Shown one piece after another: positions 34,948-45,082 of a DNA stretch of 64,000 bases. The notes beneath the pieces were generated by a model, which saw only the letters and a list, made by a program, of their open reading frames with translations, was not told the origin of the DNA and made no database searches. Source of the stretch: Acanthosoma haemorrhoidale (lineage: Eukaryota; Arthropoda; Insecta; Hemiptera; Acanthosomatidae); the NCBI GenBank assembly GCA_930367205.1, contig OV884014.1, positions 75,371,104 to 75,435,103 of the forward strand. The letters run 5' to 3'. The position numbers and the translations under genes were made by a program. The number at the start of each line of letters is the position of its first letter. Positions within the stretch are counted from its first letter, which is position 1.

Positions 34948-35454
34948 AAAGACTGGGGCATGTTCATTATCTGGTTTGGATATAAGAATAAATTATAATC
35001 ATTAAAAAAATCGGTGCATCTATGAACGAACCGAATCACCCTCAAATTGTTGTTAATTTAATTATAACCAATTTGTATGGTGTTTTTTTTTATTATTTGT
35101 TCAAAGAGTTTCTGGCTAGTTCAGCTTCTCCCATGAAGATGTTTAAAAAAACTACCCCCCCCCCACCCATTCTTCGGCACTCCAAAATAGACGAATATTT
35201 CCAAAACGACCTCTTCCGGAAACACCCACTGCCCGCTAAAGCAGAAGTCGCATCATTCCATCGCCAGAATTATGGCAATTGGCCCAAGATTGCTGCTTCC
35301 TCATCAAGCGGTGTGCCTTTAGTCATTATCCTCTTTGCTACAGATCCGAACGGGAGTACCTTCAGTCCAGCGCTGTCTTATCTCCAGTCCACTGACTTTG
35401 TCTTGTGTTCTAAGTCTATCTTCAGCTGTTCTAAGTCTAGGTGCAGAGGTCACC

Positions 35455-35514
35455 ATGAAGAGTATGGTGCATACCCTTGTTGTGCTGCTTGCGTGCTCTG
35501 TGGATCTATATCTG
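35455..35514 (+). CDS. ANK gene 2, exon 1: signal peptide
   Basis: 20 codons, MKSMVHTLVVLLACSVDLYL, in a good start context (CACCATG) and ending at donor GTGAGT. The core HTLVVLLACSV is a strong secretory signal; cleavage probably falls near the V-A-A encoded at the start of exon 2. TATCTTCAGCTG at about 35419 is a possible initiator. Phase 0. Confidence 0.78.
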
Positions 35515-36342
35515 GTGAGTAGATCCCTCAATCGGTGGTATAATAATTTTTAGTAGATCAATGATTTGAATAAACTACCTCTAATAAAATGTTCATGTAT
35601 AAACTATTTGGGATTTTTCATCAGAAAGAACCATTTATTTGGAATATTTTTTGAAAAAACACTGATCAATCAAACGTTTGTTATTAATCGTTTATCTATT
35701 TTTTAGTATTATCTTAAAATTTCTTTTCGTTTTTCCACCTTTCATGTTTTTTTCAAAAAATGAAAATTTTAAATCTGGAACAGGTTCAAAGCGTTCACGG
35801 TAAAGCTCGGAGATAGCATAAACTGACATATTTACATTCAACTTTTCGTTTCTTTATTCCTATGTTTCTGGTTACTTCATTTTATTGAGAATAAATCTTA
35901 GGTTTCAGAAATTACTTATAGTGTTGATAGTTATTTACACCCTTGATTATTGTAAGCTAATATTAAACGAGAACTGTCCGCATACGTTTTTTGTAAAATT
36001 ATTTATGAACAGCAATATCTCATTAAAAACGGAAAAGCCGGTCTAAACTATCGGGGATGATTTATATTTTTCTTTATCACCATTGTCACTTGTCATTTAT
36101 ATATGTGACCATTTTAATAATAAAGTCAAACATGATAACTGTCAAAATGGTTAGCGAAACGTCTTTAATTTCTATTCTTTAATTATTTATTGCGAAATTT
36201 AATAATTACATAATTAATGTTATATTCTTGATTCTTGATGGACCATTGGTGAGGTTAGTAAGTGCTGAAACCTGGTTATGTTATAAATAAAGAAACATGG
36301 TGTTGAATTGTATTTGTAACATGAGAAACGCTTTCATTTTAG
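35515..36342 (+). other. Intron of ANK gene 2
   Basis: Bounded by GTGAGT and TTTCATTTTAG. AT-rich, no insertion recognised. Confidence 0.65.
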
Positions 36343-37617
36343 GTCGCAGCGAAGACAACAGATGTATCTGGAATAGTAACGTTTCTGAATTGGCCAAAAC
36401 ATCTCAATCACTCTGAACACGCTAGACTGGCCTCGACCGATGTGAAGGATGGCATCTACCCGATCCACCAAGCAGCATCCGAGGGTAGAGCAGACGTCGT
36501 CAACTACCTCTTATCCCTTGGAGTGGACGTCAACAGCCCGGACGCCAGGGAAGGATGGACCGCTCTTCACTGGGCGGCCACTAACGGCTCCGTGGAGGTC
36601 GCCCAGCTACTGCTGGAGAAGAGCGCGAACAAGGAAGTCAAGGACAGATTTGAGCGAACGCCTCTTCACCTGGCCGCTGCTAACGGGTGGATAGAAGTAG
36701 TTGAGCTGCTATTAGACCGAGGAGCCAAAATAGACGCTAAAGAGTCCAACGGAGAGACAGCCCTCTGCTACGCCATTGAAGGTGGCTACTTGGAAGTGGT
36801 CAGATTCCTGTTAAAACGTGGAGCCGACCCCAACGGGAGGAGCAAGGTGTCTTTCAGCCCGATCGAGATCGCCGTGAAGGAGGGTCAGCTGGAGATAGTG
36901 CGTCTGCTTCTGGACAGTGGAGTGGCGATTGATGAACATATAGAGAACGAGGTACCTCTGATGATCTGGGCAGCGAGCTTCAAGAGCGTCGAGATCGTCA
37001 AGTTGTTCTTGGAGCGAGGAGCGAATGCGGAGACCGGAGGCTGGTACGGCTACACCCCACTGTTCGCAGCGGTCGCCCGGGGCAATGTGGCGACCACGAA
37101 GCTGCTGCTGGTCAATGGCGCAAACATGGAGGCTATGGATCAAATGAACAGGCAGCGACCACTGCACTGGGGTGCCCGCTTCGACCAACCGGAAGTGATG
37201 GAGATCCTGCTGAAGAACGGAGCCATTGTTGACGCCAGGGACAATAAGGAACAAACACCTCTGCACGTCGCAACCCACTTTGGCAACACAAGGTCTATGA
37301 AACTGCTACTTGAGCTTGGCGCGGACCCTGAGGCCAGGGACAGCGAAGGCTTGACACCTTTGCACATCGCTGCATCCATCGCTGTGCCGGAAGCGGTGGA
37401 GTTGCTGATGCAGCGTGGTGCTGAAGTAGGAGTACGAGACAGCCTGGGCCGGACTCCGCTCCACCTAGCAGCCCTGAAGGAGAACGAAGAAGTGGTCCAT
37501 ATCCTCCTGAGCCATGGTGCGGACATCAACGCCAAGGACAAGGAAGGAAGTACTCCCCAGTCCATCCGGGAGCACAACGAGCAGTCCAATATGAAGTCTA
37601 ACATTATCAGCTCCTGA
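36343..37617 (+). CDS. ANK gene 2, exon 2: secreted 11-repeat ankyrin protein
   Basis: With exon 1 the protein is 444 residues. The linker (VTFLNWPKHLNHSEHARLAS) keeps the LNWP motif. The first repeat (KDGIYPIHQAASEG) starts at residue 56, the same exon-2 codon as in the other genes. Eleven repeats follow, the last being RTPLHLAALKENEEVVHILL, then a polar tail ending NMKSNIISS. Compared with gene 1 it has one repeat fewer. It lacks the RGEPVDV repeat signature but keeps QRPLHWGARFDQPE. The true reading frame extends 33 codons upstream of the first in-frame GTG at 36442, back to the acceptor. Same orientation and architecture as genes 1 and 3 indicate tandem duplication. Confidence 0.88.
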   Translation, partial: VAAKTTDVSGIVTFLNWPKHLNHSEHARLASTDVKDGIYPIHQAASEGRADVVNYLLSLGVDVNSPDAREGWTALHWAATNGSVEVAQLLLEKSANKEVKDRFERTPLHLAAANGWIEVVELLLDRGAKIDAKESNGETALCYAIEGGYLEVVRFLLKRGADPNGRSKVSFSPIEIAVKEGQLEIVRLLLDSGVAIDEHIENEVPLMIWAASFKSVEIVKLFLERGANAETGGWYGYTPLFAAVARGNVATTKLLLVNGANMEAMDQMNRQRPLHWGARFDQPEVMEILLKNGAIVDARDNKEQTPLHVATHFGNTRSMKLLLELGADPEARDSEGLTPLHIAASIAVPEAVELLMQRGAEVGVRDSLGRTPLHLAALKENEEVVHILLSHGADINAKDKEGSTPQSIREHNEQSNMKSNIISS

Positions 37618-37824
37618 GCATGAGCCCACTCTGTGCTATACCGCTAATTAAGACTTACTAATAGTAATTAGAAACGTATTGAAGAGATTTATCATCCCCA
37701 TATATATGACGAACAGTATTTAAAAACTATCCTATCCAGTAATATTAAGAGAAAAAAAATATGTTTTATAAAGATAAAGTAAAAGATAATATCGTTATAT
37801 TTGTATATTTTATATATAATTATT

Positions 37825-37830
37825 ATTAAA
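37825..37830 (+). terminator. Possible poly(A) signal of ANK gene 2
   Basis: ATTAAA, a common variant hexamer, about 210 bases after the stop codon. A canonical AATAAA is not seen this close. Confidence 0.3.
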
Positions 37831-38938
37831 TACATTATTTCAAAGTATATCTGACTTCATTATGCTAAATACCCCAAAACAACATTTCAGATATCCTCAT
37901 TCAAAAACCTTGTAACTAGGTCATAAGCGCTTAATATTCCTCACTCATTGGAAGAAAGTATTAATAATATATTGCTTGTTGTAAAAAACACGTCTTGGAA
38001 AGAAATTAACCTATGATAAATAAATAAGAAAGTTAAAAAAGAGATAGTATAGCACTCGATATAAATGCAACCGTTTGGTGTATTCTATAATTATATTAAT
38101 TTATTATTGTTTATAATCAGTTTCATAATCAATAATAAATTAGTTTTATACTTTTTCGCTATTAATTATACCCATTAGGGTTCACATATCCAAAGACAAG
38201 TCATTGAAGTTGAGATTCAAATTAAGTTAAAATATTGAGAAGATAGTATACAATTTTTCTCACCTCTTTTATATTTCAAGGTAGCCAATTTACTTATTTT
38301 TAAGTAGTGATTTTTTAGAGTAGCTAGGTCATATATTAGTAGTAAGGTAAGTCATACTTTGGAATAATTGATGGTTTATAAGGACATCTAGATTTCACCT
38401 TGTTAAGAAACATTTGTGTGAGAAAATTTGCTGAAAATTGAACTTAAATGAAATAAATAATAATTAAAAATAAGAATTAATTTAATTATCACTTATTAAT
38501 AATTAGAATTAGAATTATTATTCATATAAAAAGCAATAATGCCATTATCTCTAAAATTGTCAATATTAATAACAATTTGAACAAAATTATCAGATTTAAC
38601 GAGACACGTCACAAAGAGAGTAGTTTCAGCTAACTAACAAAGTATTATTTATGTTTAAAAAACTTTATAGTTTGAGAAAAAAAAAATGTAGATGTAGGTT
38701 ATGTATCTGTAGTTTTGGAGAATGAGTTGAGGACCTTATGCTCCGAAAACCAATAATACCCATTTCTCCCTCTTAAGCAACCAAAGCTTACTAAACCGAG
38801 TATGTTCACTTCTCTCGTTTTGAGTTTTAGGTAGCTTAAGCCCCAACGACCAACGTTTTCTGGAGACACGGAAAACTATTGTCATATATTCATTCATTTT
38901 GGAGTGGTGGCTTTAACGATCTTTCATTTTTAGAAATT
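37831..38938. other. AT-rich intergenic DNA
   Basis: Very AT-rich, with no coding, RNA or repeat signature recognised. Confidence 0.45.
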
Positions 38939-39203
38939 TGTTTCAATGAATAAAAAATCGACTCAGCCACAGATTGAAACGCGAGGTGGTATCATCACTT
39001 CAAAAATCCCCCTTATCATCTCATAGTCTTGAAGATAGTGATGTATGCATGTTATTAAAAGCACTCATGATTTTTGAAGAATATTATATTTTGGAGGTAT
39101 AACTGTTTCAATGAATAAAAAATCGACTCAGCCAGAGATTGAACCGCGAGGTGGTATCATCACTTCACAAATCCCCCTTACCATCTCATAGTCTTGAAGG
39201 TAT
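38939..39203 (-). repeat. Tandemly placed pair of SINE-like repeats
   Basis: 38939-39036 and 39106-39203 are about 98-bp direct copies with only a few differences, beginning TTTCAATGAATAAAAAATCG and ending CTCATAGTCTTGAAG. On the minus strand each contains GGTTCAATCTCTGGC (second copy), close to a polymerase III B box. That suggests a tRNA-derived SINE, duplicated by insertion or unequal exchange with a 69-bp spacer. Confidence 0.5.
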
Positions 39204-40539
39204 AACTGTTTCTAATGAAATAAGATATTTCCTTTCCAATGGGTCTAATTTTACGAGATTCCAAACATACTATGCCCATGGACCTGTTCTTATCTCATAA
39301 AGCTGACCATAAACCCCCAAGTGAAACAAATAAACAAATTTAACTTTAATAAAACATTTCTTTATTGACACGATATCTTTTTTTTTTAAATACATAAATA
39401 CTTTTTTTTTTTAATGACTTGGATTATGTTGGATTGATATGAGATGTCCGGATCTATGTTTGTGAGTGACAGCACTAATTTTCAGTCAATTTCTTTTTTT
39501 TCAAGATGATGCTCATTACTAAATCCACCATATACTAAATAGGAAAGCAGCGAAGCAATCAGCAGGTTCAGTTCAATGACCCTAAGTGCGGAATATAATA
39601 ATTTGCATCAGTTTTTGAATTTGTGAAAACATTTGTGTAATGCTCAAACGTTGGTTTCGGCTCCTCATTTGTGGATGTTTTAATACATAGTCTAATAAAC
39701 TGAAGGTGAATGAATTCATCTAAGTTTATGGGCTAGTTGAAATCGAGCCCAACGCCCAATCGGGGACTACCAAAATAAGAAAGGTTGACGATAAGGTAGC
39801 AAATCTTCATCTGGCTTTTGAAACTGGGATTTTGAACTGTTTGCAATTTCCTCTACCCGAGTTTTGTTTGTACATAGAAAGTTTTGTAGCTAACGAATAT
39901 ATTGTACTTTTATTTTTGATTAAATTGAATTGATCAGTTTTCCACTCCAAATTGGTTTCGTTAAATTTAGCAAATAAGTTATTTATGCCTTTTTTTAATT
40001 TCCAGGAATCCAAATAATGAATCAAAGAGTGAATGAAATCGAACCATTTCCAAACAAAGTTGAGCTAATCATTGCTCATTTAAGGCATTTTGTTTTGTTT
40101 TCTCTTATATGGTGAACCATTAAAGCGTTCATTAAGATTTCTAAGTGTCAAAATGTTGTCTACTAATGACACTGTATACAGATAATAAAATTTGGTATAC
40201 TTTATTTCAAGTATGCCAGATAGCCTGATAGTCGTACTATTACTGCCGGAGCACCTTCAATAAAAACCGAGAGGACATTACTAAATGTCCCTTACATTTG
40301 CATTGAAAAATCTACTTAATTAATTAAATATTGTTCCACATTTCGTACCAGTTTCCAAACATGTAATGTATCTAAGCAAATAGCAAATCCTCGGAATTTT
40401 TCACAAGCAAAGTAAAAGTTCATTCCCAGGAAAGTTGACTGCCTGAACTGTGTAGATAAATCAGATTTGTTTTTGCATTGGAAATGTCTCCAACACTTCC
40501 AAAATGGAATCATGCGAAAAGTGGTCCGACATACCTCTT
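39204..40539. other. Intergenic DNA
   Basis: AT-rich, homopolymer runs near 39370-39415. No gene recognised. Confidence 0.4.
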
Positions 40540-41010
40540 TCGAGAGGTTGAAGAACGCTGACCGGCACCCGTTGCTTGGTGTGCCGTCGGTGGGTGAGTT
40601 CATCCGCTGGAGACACATTAAGTTTTTTGACTCGTTGCAGTGCCTGACAAACCCAGTGTTTAACACTATGGCCCCACCACCCCTCCCGCATCGATGGCAA
40701 CAGACTGTCGGGGAAAAATTAGGATAAGAATTAGTATGTAAGTTAGTTTTAAGGTTGATACAAAAGGTGAGTCCCATCACCTTTATTAGTCAGTTTAGTC
40801 TAGTCACGTATAATGTGTATCATTATGCTTGTTATTCGATTATATAATTTCTATAAAATAACAAAACCTGTATATAATGTAGCAATGCTACAGGAAATAC
40901 AGAATAATTTGTAAATGGATTCACCTGAGGATCTATAATTATATATAATTATCTTTAAATTTAAAAAGGCTAAGAAGGAAAAAAAAAAAAAAAAAAAAAA
41001 AAGCATTCAC
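40540..41010 (-). repeat. Unclassified interspersed repeat G, copy 2
   Basis: Minus-strand copy of the family at 8640 and 50168. It starts (in its own orientation) with the T-run complementary to the A-run at 40979-41002. It extends past the others through GCCATCGATGCGGGAGG and AAACACTGGGT to GCGGATGAACTCACCC, the same point where copy 3 is interrupted by another T-run. Short open frames cross it but show no family motif. Confidence 0.5.
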
Positions 41011-41154
41011 ATAAAGAATTTCCTACTCATTGGGACATTTCCTCAATACTTCTTTTTAATGTATTATTCGGTTGAATTGAAACCTATAAACGCAGCACGG
41101 TGCGTATTACCTCACCTACAGCTGGGCTAATACGTTATTCTGTATGTTACACTG

Positions 41155-41936
41155 TGACAGTTATCTGTCTGCGGTCACGACTGTTAGACAGTGTGTAAGT
41201 GGCACAGTGTCCTTGTCTACACGATGACAGCTAATCTGATGATAGCAAGTTGGCAAAATGGCGGTTGTAGACTCGGTTGCTGCCTGTGTTTACGAAATTA
41301 TAAAAATTAAACGGCATAAGAATAAACAAAAAAATAATATGGACTGGAAATTGGATTCTGAGAAGTCAGAAAGTTTTGCCGAAATTCCTTCGTTTTACAT
41401 GAATGTCCTTCGTTGTATATGAATGTATTCTTCGTTGTATATGAATGTTCTTCGTCGTATATGAATGAAGCGTTGATGGAGGCATCTCTAGCTTTCCACG
41501 GTTTTTGAACTCTTGATATCATTTCCTCCATAAATGGGAAAACCTTTGACACTTGTCCAAAAATTCAGTAATATTAAAACGGCAGAACGAATCAATTTTC
41601 ATTCCATGTACAGACATAACAAAAAAACACTAAGGGTACAGTATCGAAACAATCACCACCTCCCCTGAATCAAAACTATCTTTTCCCCCGCGTAAAATTG
41701 GCAGTAAAATGGGAGATAAGGTGCAACAGCTCACAGTCTAGGGGTATACATGTGGCTAGCCGTCATGAGAGCATTTACTGCCACGACAATTACTGTCAAT
41801 TATCAGGTCAAATCTAATAGTGCGACAGTACTATCACGCCAATAAATGCTGTCATGACGGAAACTGTTAATCATTTTACACCACGACAGTTGTTTTGACA
41901 GTATCATACTGGCATGGTATTGATCGTAAACTGTCA
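41155..41936 (+). promoter_or_regulatory. Cluster of TGACAG/CTGTCA words upstream of ANK gene 3
   Basis: Six exact copies: 41155-41160, 41225-41230, 41793-41798, 41849-41854, 41896-41901 and 41931-41936, in both orientations, plus near matches (CGACAGT at 41823 and 41884). TGACAG is the core recognised by TALE homeodomain proteins (Homothorax/Meis, TGIF class). Chance expectation for a given 6-mer on both strands over about 780 bp is well under one. The cluster ends about 250 bp before the candidate transcription start of ANK gene 3. Confidence 0.35.
41386..41467 (+). repeat. About 20-bp minisatellite, four units
   Basis: Units resemble TCCTTCGTTGTATATGAATG with small differences between them. 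It lies between the two parts of the TGACAG cluster. Confidence 0.75.
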
Positions 41937-42207
41937 CCGTTTAAGGCTTTAGAGTATTCATCATCTCTATCCAATGAGACCGAGGAAGTTTTGGTTAATC
42001 ACTTGACCAGAAAGTGTGTGCAGATGAGCGCATAACTATGCCCGCGGTTAGGACTAGTTGATTCTATCAGCCTGGTAGATTCATATCACCAAGGCACGTA
42101 AACAAGTCAAGTGAAGAATCCACGTTAAGAATTAAACAGGAGGGAAGTGCCCCTGACTATGGGCGGAATTGTCAGTCAAGGTTGGTCTCTCAGCAGTTGT
42201 TCTGCGT

Positions 42208-42242
42208 CTTCAGTGGTTATTCCAGCCTAGGCTTCAACAGAG
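42208..42242 (+). promoter_or_regulatory. Candidate initiator and untranslated first exon of ANK gene 3
   Basis: TCTTCAGTGG (A at 42212) or GTCAGTC (A at 42174) fit an initiator. The exon ends with AACAGAG|GTAAGTAA at 42242/42243, and a good acceptor (ATTGATTTCAG) ends at 44411, leaving 44 untranslated bases before the ATG. The resulting 2.2-kb 5' intron mirrors the 5' intron of ANK gene 1. Confidence 0.42.
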
Positions 42243-43867
42243 GTAAGTAACTCCCTTCAGGTTTTTAACTTATTTTAATTTATATGGATCATTAGCCTCT
42301 TAAAATTATTAATTATCTAGACATTAGTTTTTTTTTAGAAAAAAGACAAGCCATGTGATATATCACACAATTAACAAATTTACTTCGTGAAATCGTTATA
42401 ATTGATATTTTTAATGACTGATTCCAAAAATAGTCCACTAAAGCCACACAATTACAAGCAGTTGATTGATAATTGACTGTTCGCTCTTATTCAAAAATAT
42501 TTCATTTTTAGCATCTGTGGGCCATCAAGTGATACTTCTAGGCAAAATATCATCTATATAAAATTGGAACTGGAAGAAAACGACAGCGAATGCACTTTTA
42601 TTACAGCTTTAATGAAACCTTGTAATTACTGTCAAATCAAATTCAAATGAAATATTGTTAATCAGGTCTTCAATATGCCATACTCAAAATTATAAAAAAA
42701 TATTTTCTTTAACTATTAACTAATTACTTAATTAATGACGCTTACTCGTATACTGTGCAGATGGTCATATTTTTCACGTCGTTTTGATATCAAGAGGGGT
42801 CTTTATACAAATTTTCTTTGGTCAAGTTTGAACAGGAGACAAATACTAATTGACACTTATGGTAACAAATGTGTGATTTCGATTTTTTTATGTTTATGAA
42901 ACCCTAAAATTGACGTGGAAATTGAACAAAAAAAAATTTTTGATTTAATAATAGTGAAAAAAAAATATTAGGTATTATCAACGAAAAATGCCTTACTTTG
43001 TTTTTATCAAGTTTAAACAACCTGTTCATAGGAAATCATCTTTTCACAATTAAAAATTACAAATAGCAAAACGCATTAAATAAAATAAAACCAATCAAAA
43101 TCGGAAACATTCATCTACGGGCTCATACTTACCTGTGAATTTAGAGTGTGTGGATTTTTTTTCATGGAATAGGGGATGCTATTTAATTATTCAAACTAGC
43201 AGATTTGGTTACAATATTCTTCTCTTAGCGTACTGCATTGGTGTAAAGTTGTAAATAAAATAAATTTGATTAATATGGATTTGATTTGGTCCAAATTAAT
43301 TCTTTTCCAAAGGGAACTTTCCTGTTGATCAATGGATGGAATTTAGATAGAACAATTGAATTTACGATAAGATAAATTTTGTATTAACGTAAGTAAAAAG
43401 TGAAATGAAATAAAATAGAATGCATGAAATGATGGATGTTTATATTACACTATAAATATAATTGTCTCACAATACATCGGTGTCTTTATTGAAGACAGAG
43501 ATATCGAGCCTAGCTGACCCAAACCCACCCTTCTTCTCTCCACTCCTTAATCAGCTACCTCTCTTTCATCCTCCTTCCCGAAAACTGATCTCTTTTCTCC
43601 TCGAGCACTCTTCGAACTGACCTGTGTTCTGAAGATGTTTAAAGAAGGATATTTATGGCCATCTTTGCCAACTGAAAGGTTCATTTTCCCACCTTTGTAC
43701 TAAAGATTTCTATTAGAGGCTCAACCCCGTGTAAAGAAAAGTGTTATCTTTGATCACTAATTGGTACCAAAAAGTCCAAATATGTATGTTTTCTAAGAAT
43801 AAATTTTATTTTTATTTTGGTTTAGTTCCCACCGCTATTAATAATTATCAGCCAAACTAAAAAAAAT

Positions 43868-43925
43868 ATAGCTCAGTAAGTAGGACAGAATATTGCCAAA
43901 GTCCCAGGCTTCAGTCGCCATGGTC
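43868..43925 (+). repeat. tRNA-derived SINE remnant
   Basis: TAGCTCAGTAAGTAGGAC is a good A box and GGCTTCAGTCGCC a degenerate B box at tRNA-like spacing. It is related to the SINE split by mariner at 18.6 kb. It lies in the untranslated-region intron of ANK gene 3. Confidence 0.4.
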
Positions 43926-44455
43926 CTATTCTTTCTTTTGTCGATAGTAATCAACAATCAATTATACATTTCTTCGTTAGCTCTCAACATTTTCTTTTAA
44001 ACGTTATATTCAAAATTGTTTTCTCATGAGTCTGTTCTGTTTGGTCTTAATTATGGATAAAAAAATCAAAGCAATTAATAGTTCCTGATTTGAAACAACA
44101 AATCACTTTATTTTTATCCAAATGAGAGTAACATGTTTACAGTTTTATTGTTTTTGTTTTTTAATGTTCTGTAATGTTTTTTAATTATATAAAGAGGGAC
44201 ATATATATATTCAATCCGAGGTGTTGCGGAATATACCTTTGAAATTTAAAATAGATTGTATATAGCATTACCTCTTAATATAATCCTAAACAGCGTTGTG
44301 ACAAAAAAGTCTACCCATAAAAAAGTGACCCCATGCAATACTTATGGTTAATCATTTTTATTGATGAAAGGTACCTATGAGATTTTTAATGGGAGGGCAT
44401 ATTGATTTCAGGTTATTGTAACTGCGTAGCTCACCTGAGTTAGAGCGAGATCAAG

Positions 44456-44515
44456 ATGGGGCGGAAACTCCTCATATCTTTGTCTTTATTGGCACAGCTC
44501 TCCTTCATAATCGCA
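44456..44515 (+). CDS. ANK gene 3, exon 1: signal peptide
   Basis: 20 codons, MGRKLLISLSLLAQLSFIIA, ending at donor GTAAGT. A textbook signal peptide: basic N-terminus, leucine-rich core, small residue at the end. Phase 0 into exon 2, so the mature protein would begin about at DGETSSDLV. Confidence 0.82.
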
Positions 44516-45082
44516 GTAAGTTAATAAGATATTTAAATCAAAAAACCATTTAAATATTTCTTTAAGCAGTATTTTTATGTAACTAGGTTAAATTATGGGG
44601 TGAATGAATAGGTTCAATATTTTTTAGAAGTTTAAAACTAGTTAAATAACTCATTTTAATAATTATGAAATTTCACATTGCATCTGCGTGGTAAAATACC
44701 TCATTTAGTAGAATTACTACTACTTTTTTTTTTTATTTGATGAAAAGCTGAGAGATTAACTCAGCAGTGACAGTTTTGGCTACTAGTAGTTGTGGTATAT
44801 TATCGCGTTTATGTGAATTTTAGTATTATTTAAATAGAAAAAAATAATAAATTTACTTAAATCCTTTACATAATCGTTTATGCTCCTATAACATTTGGTG
44901 GTTATTAATTAAGGTTCTAGAACTCTCAGAAAACAACACAAATATTGATATTTTCCAGATTTCTCTGTTAAAACATCATCACCTTCTAATCTGTTTGTGA
45001 TTATATTATGGTTTAATCAAATCCAGACCATTAAAACATACTGAAGTAGGTGTCCGTTTTAAATTATAACTCATTGTTTCAG
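44516..45082 (+). other. Intron of ANK gene 3
   Basis: Bounded by GTAAGT and CATTGTTTCAG. AT-rich, unremarkable. Confidence 0.7.

Noticed and set aside
35022..35522. 166-codon open frame overlapping ANK gene 2 start
   Set aside because: It runs over the signal-peptide exon in another frame and through its splice donor. A stretch near 35160-35330 reads protein-like, but no family was recognised.
38939..39203. CRISPR-like direct repeats
   Set aside because: Only two 98-bp copies in a eukaryotic context with SINE features; no array of short repeats and spacers anywhere in the window.
40316..40780. 154-codon minus-strand open frame
   Set aside because: Mostly within repeat G copy 2; several overlapping frames and no motif.
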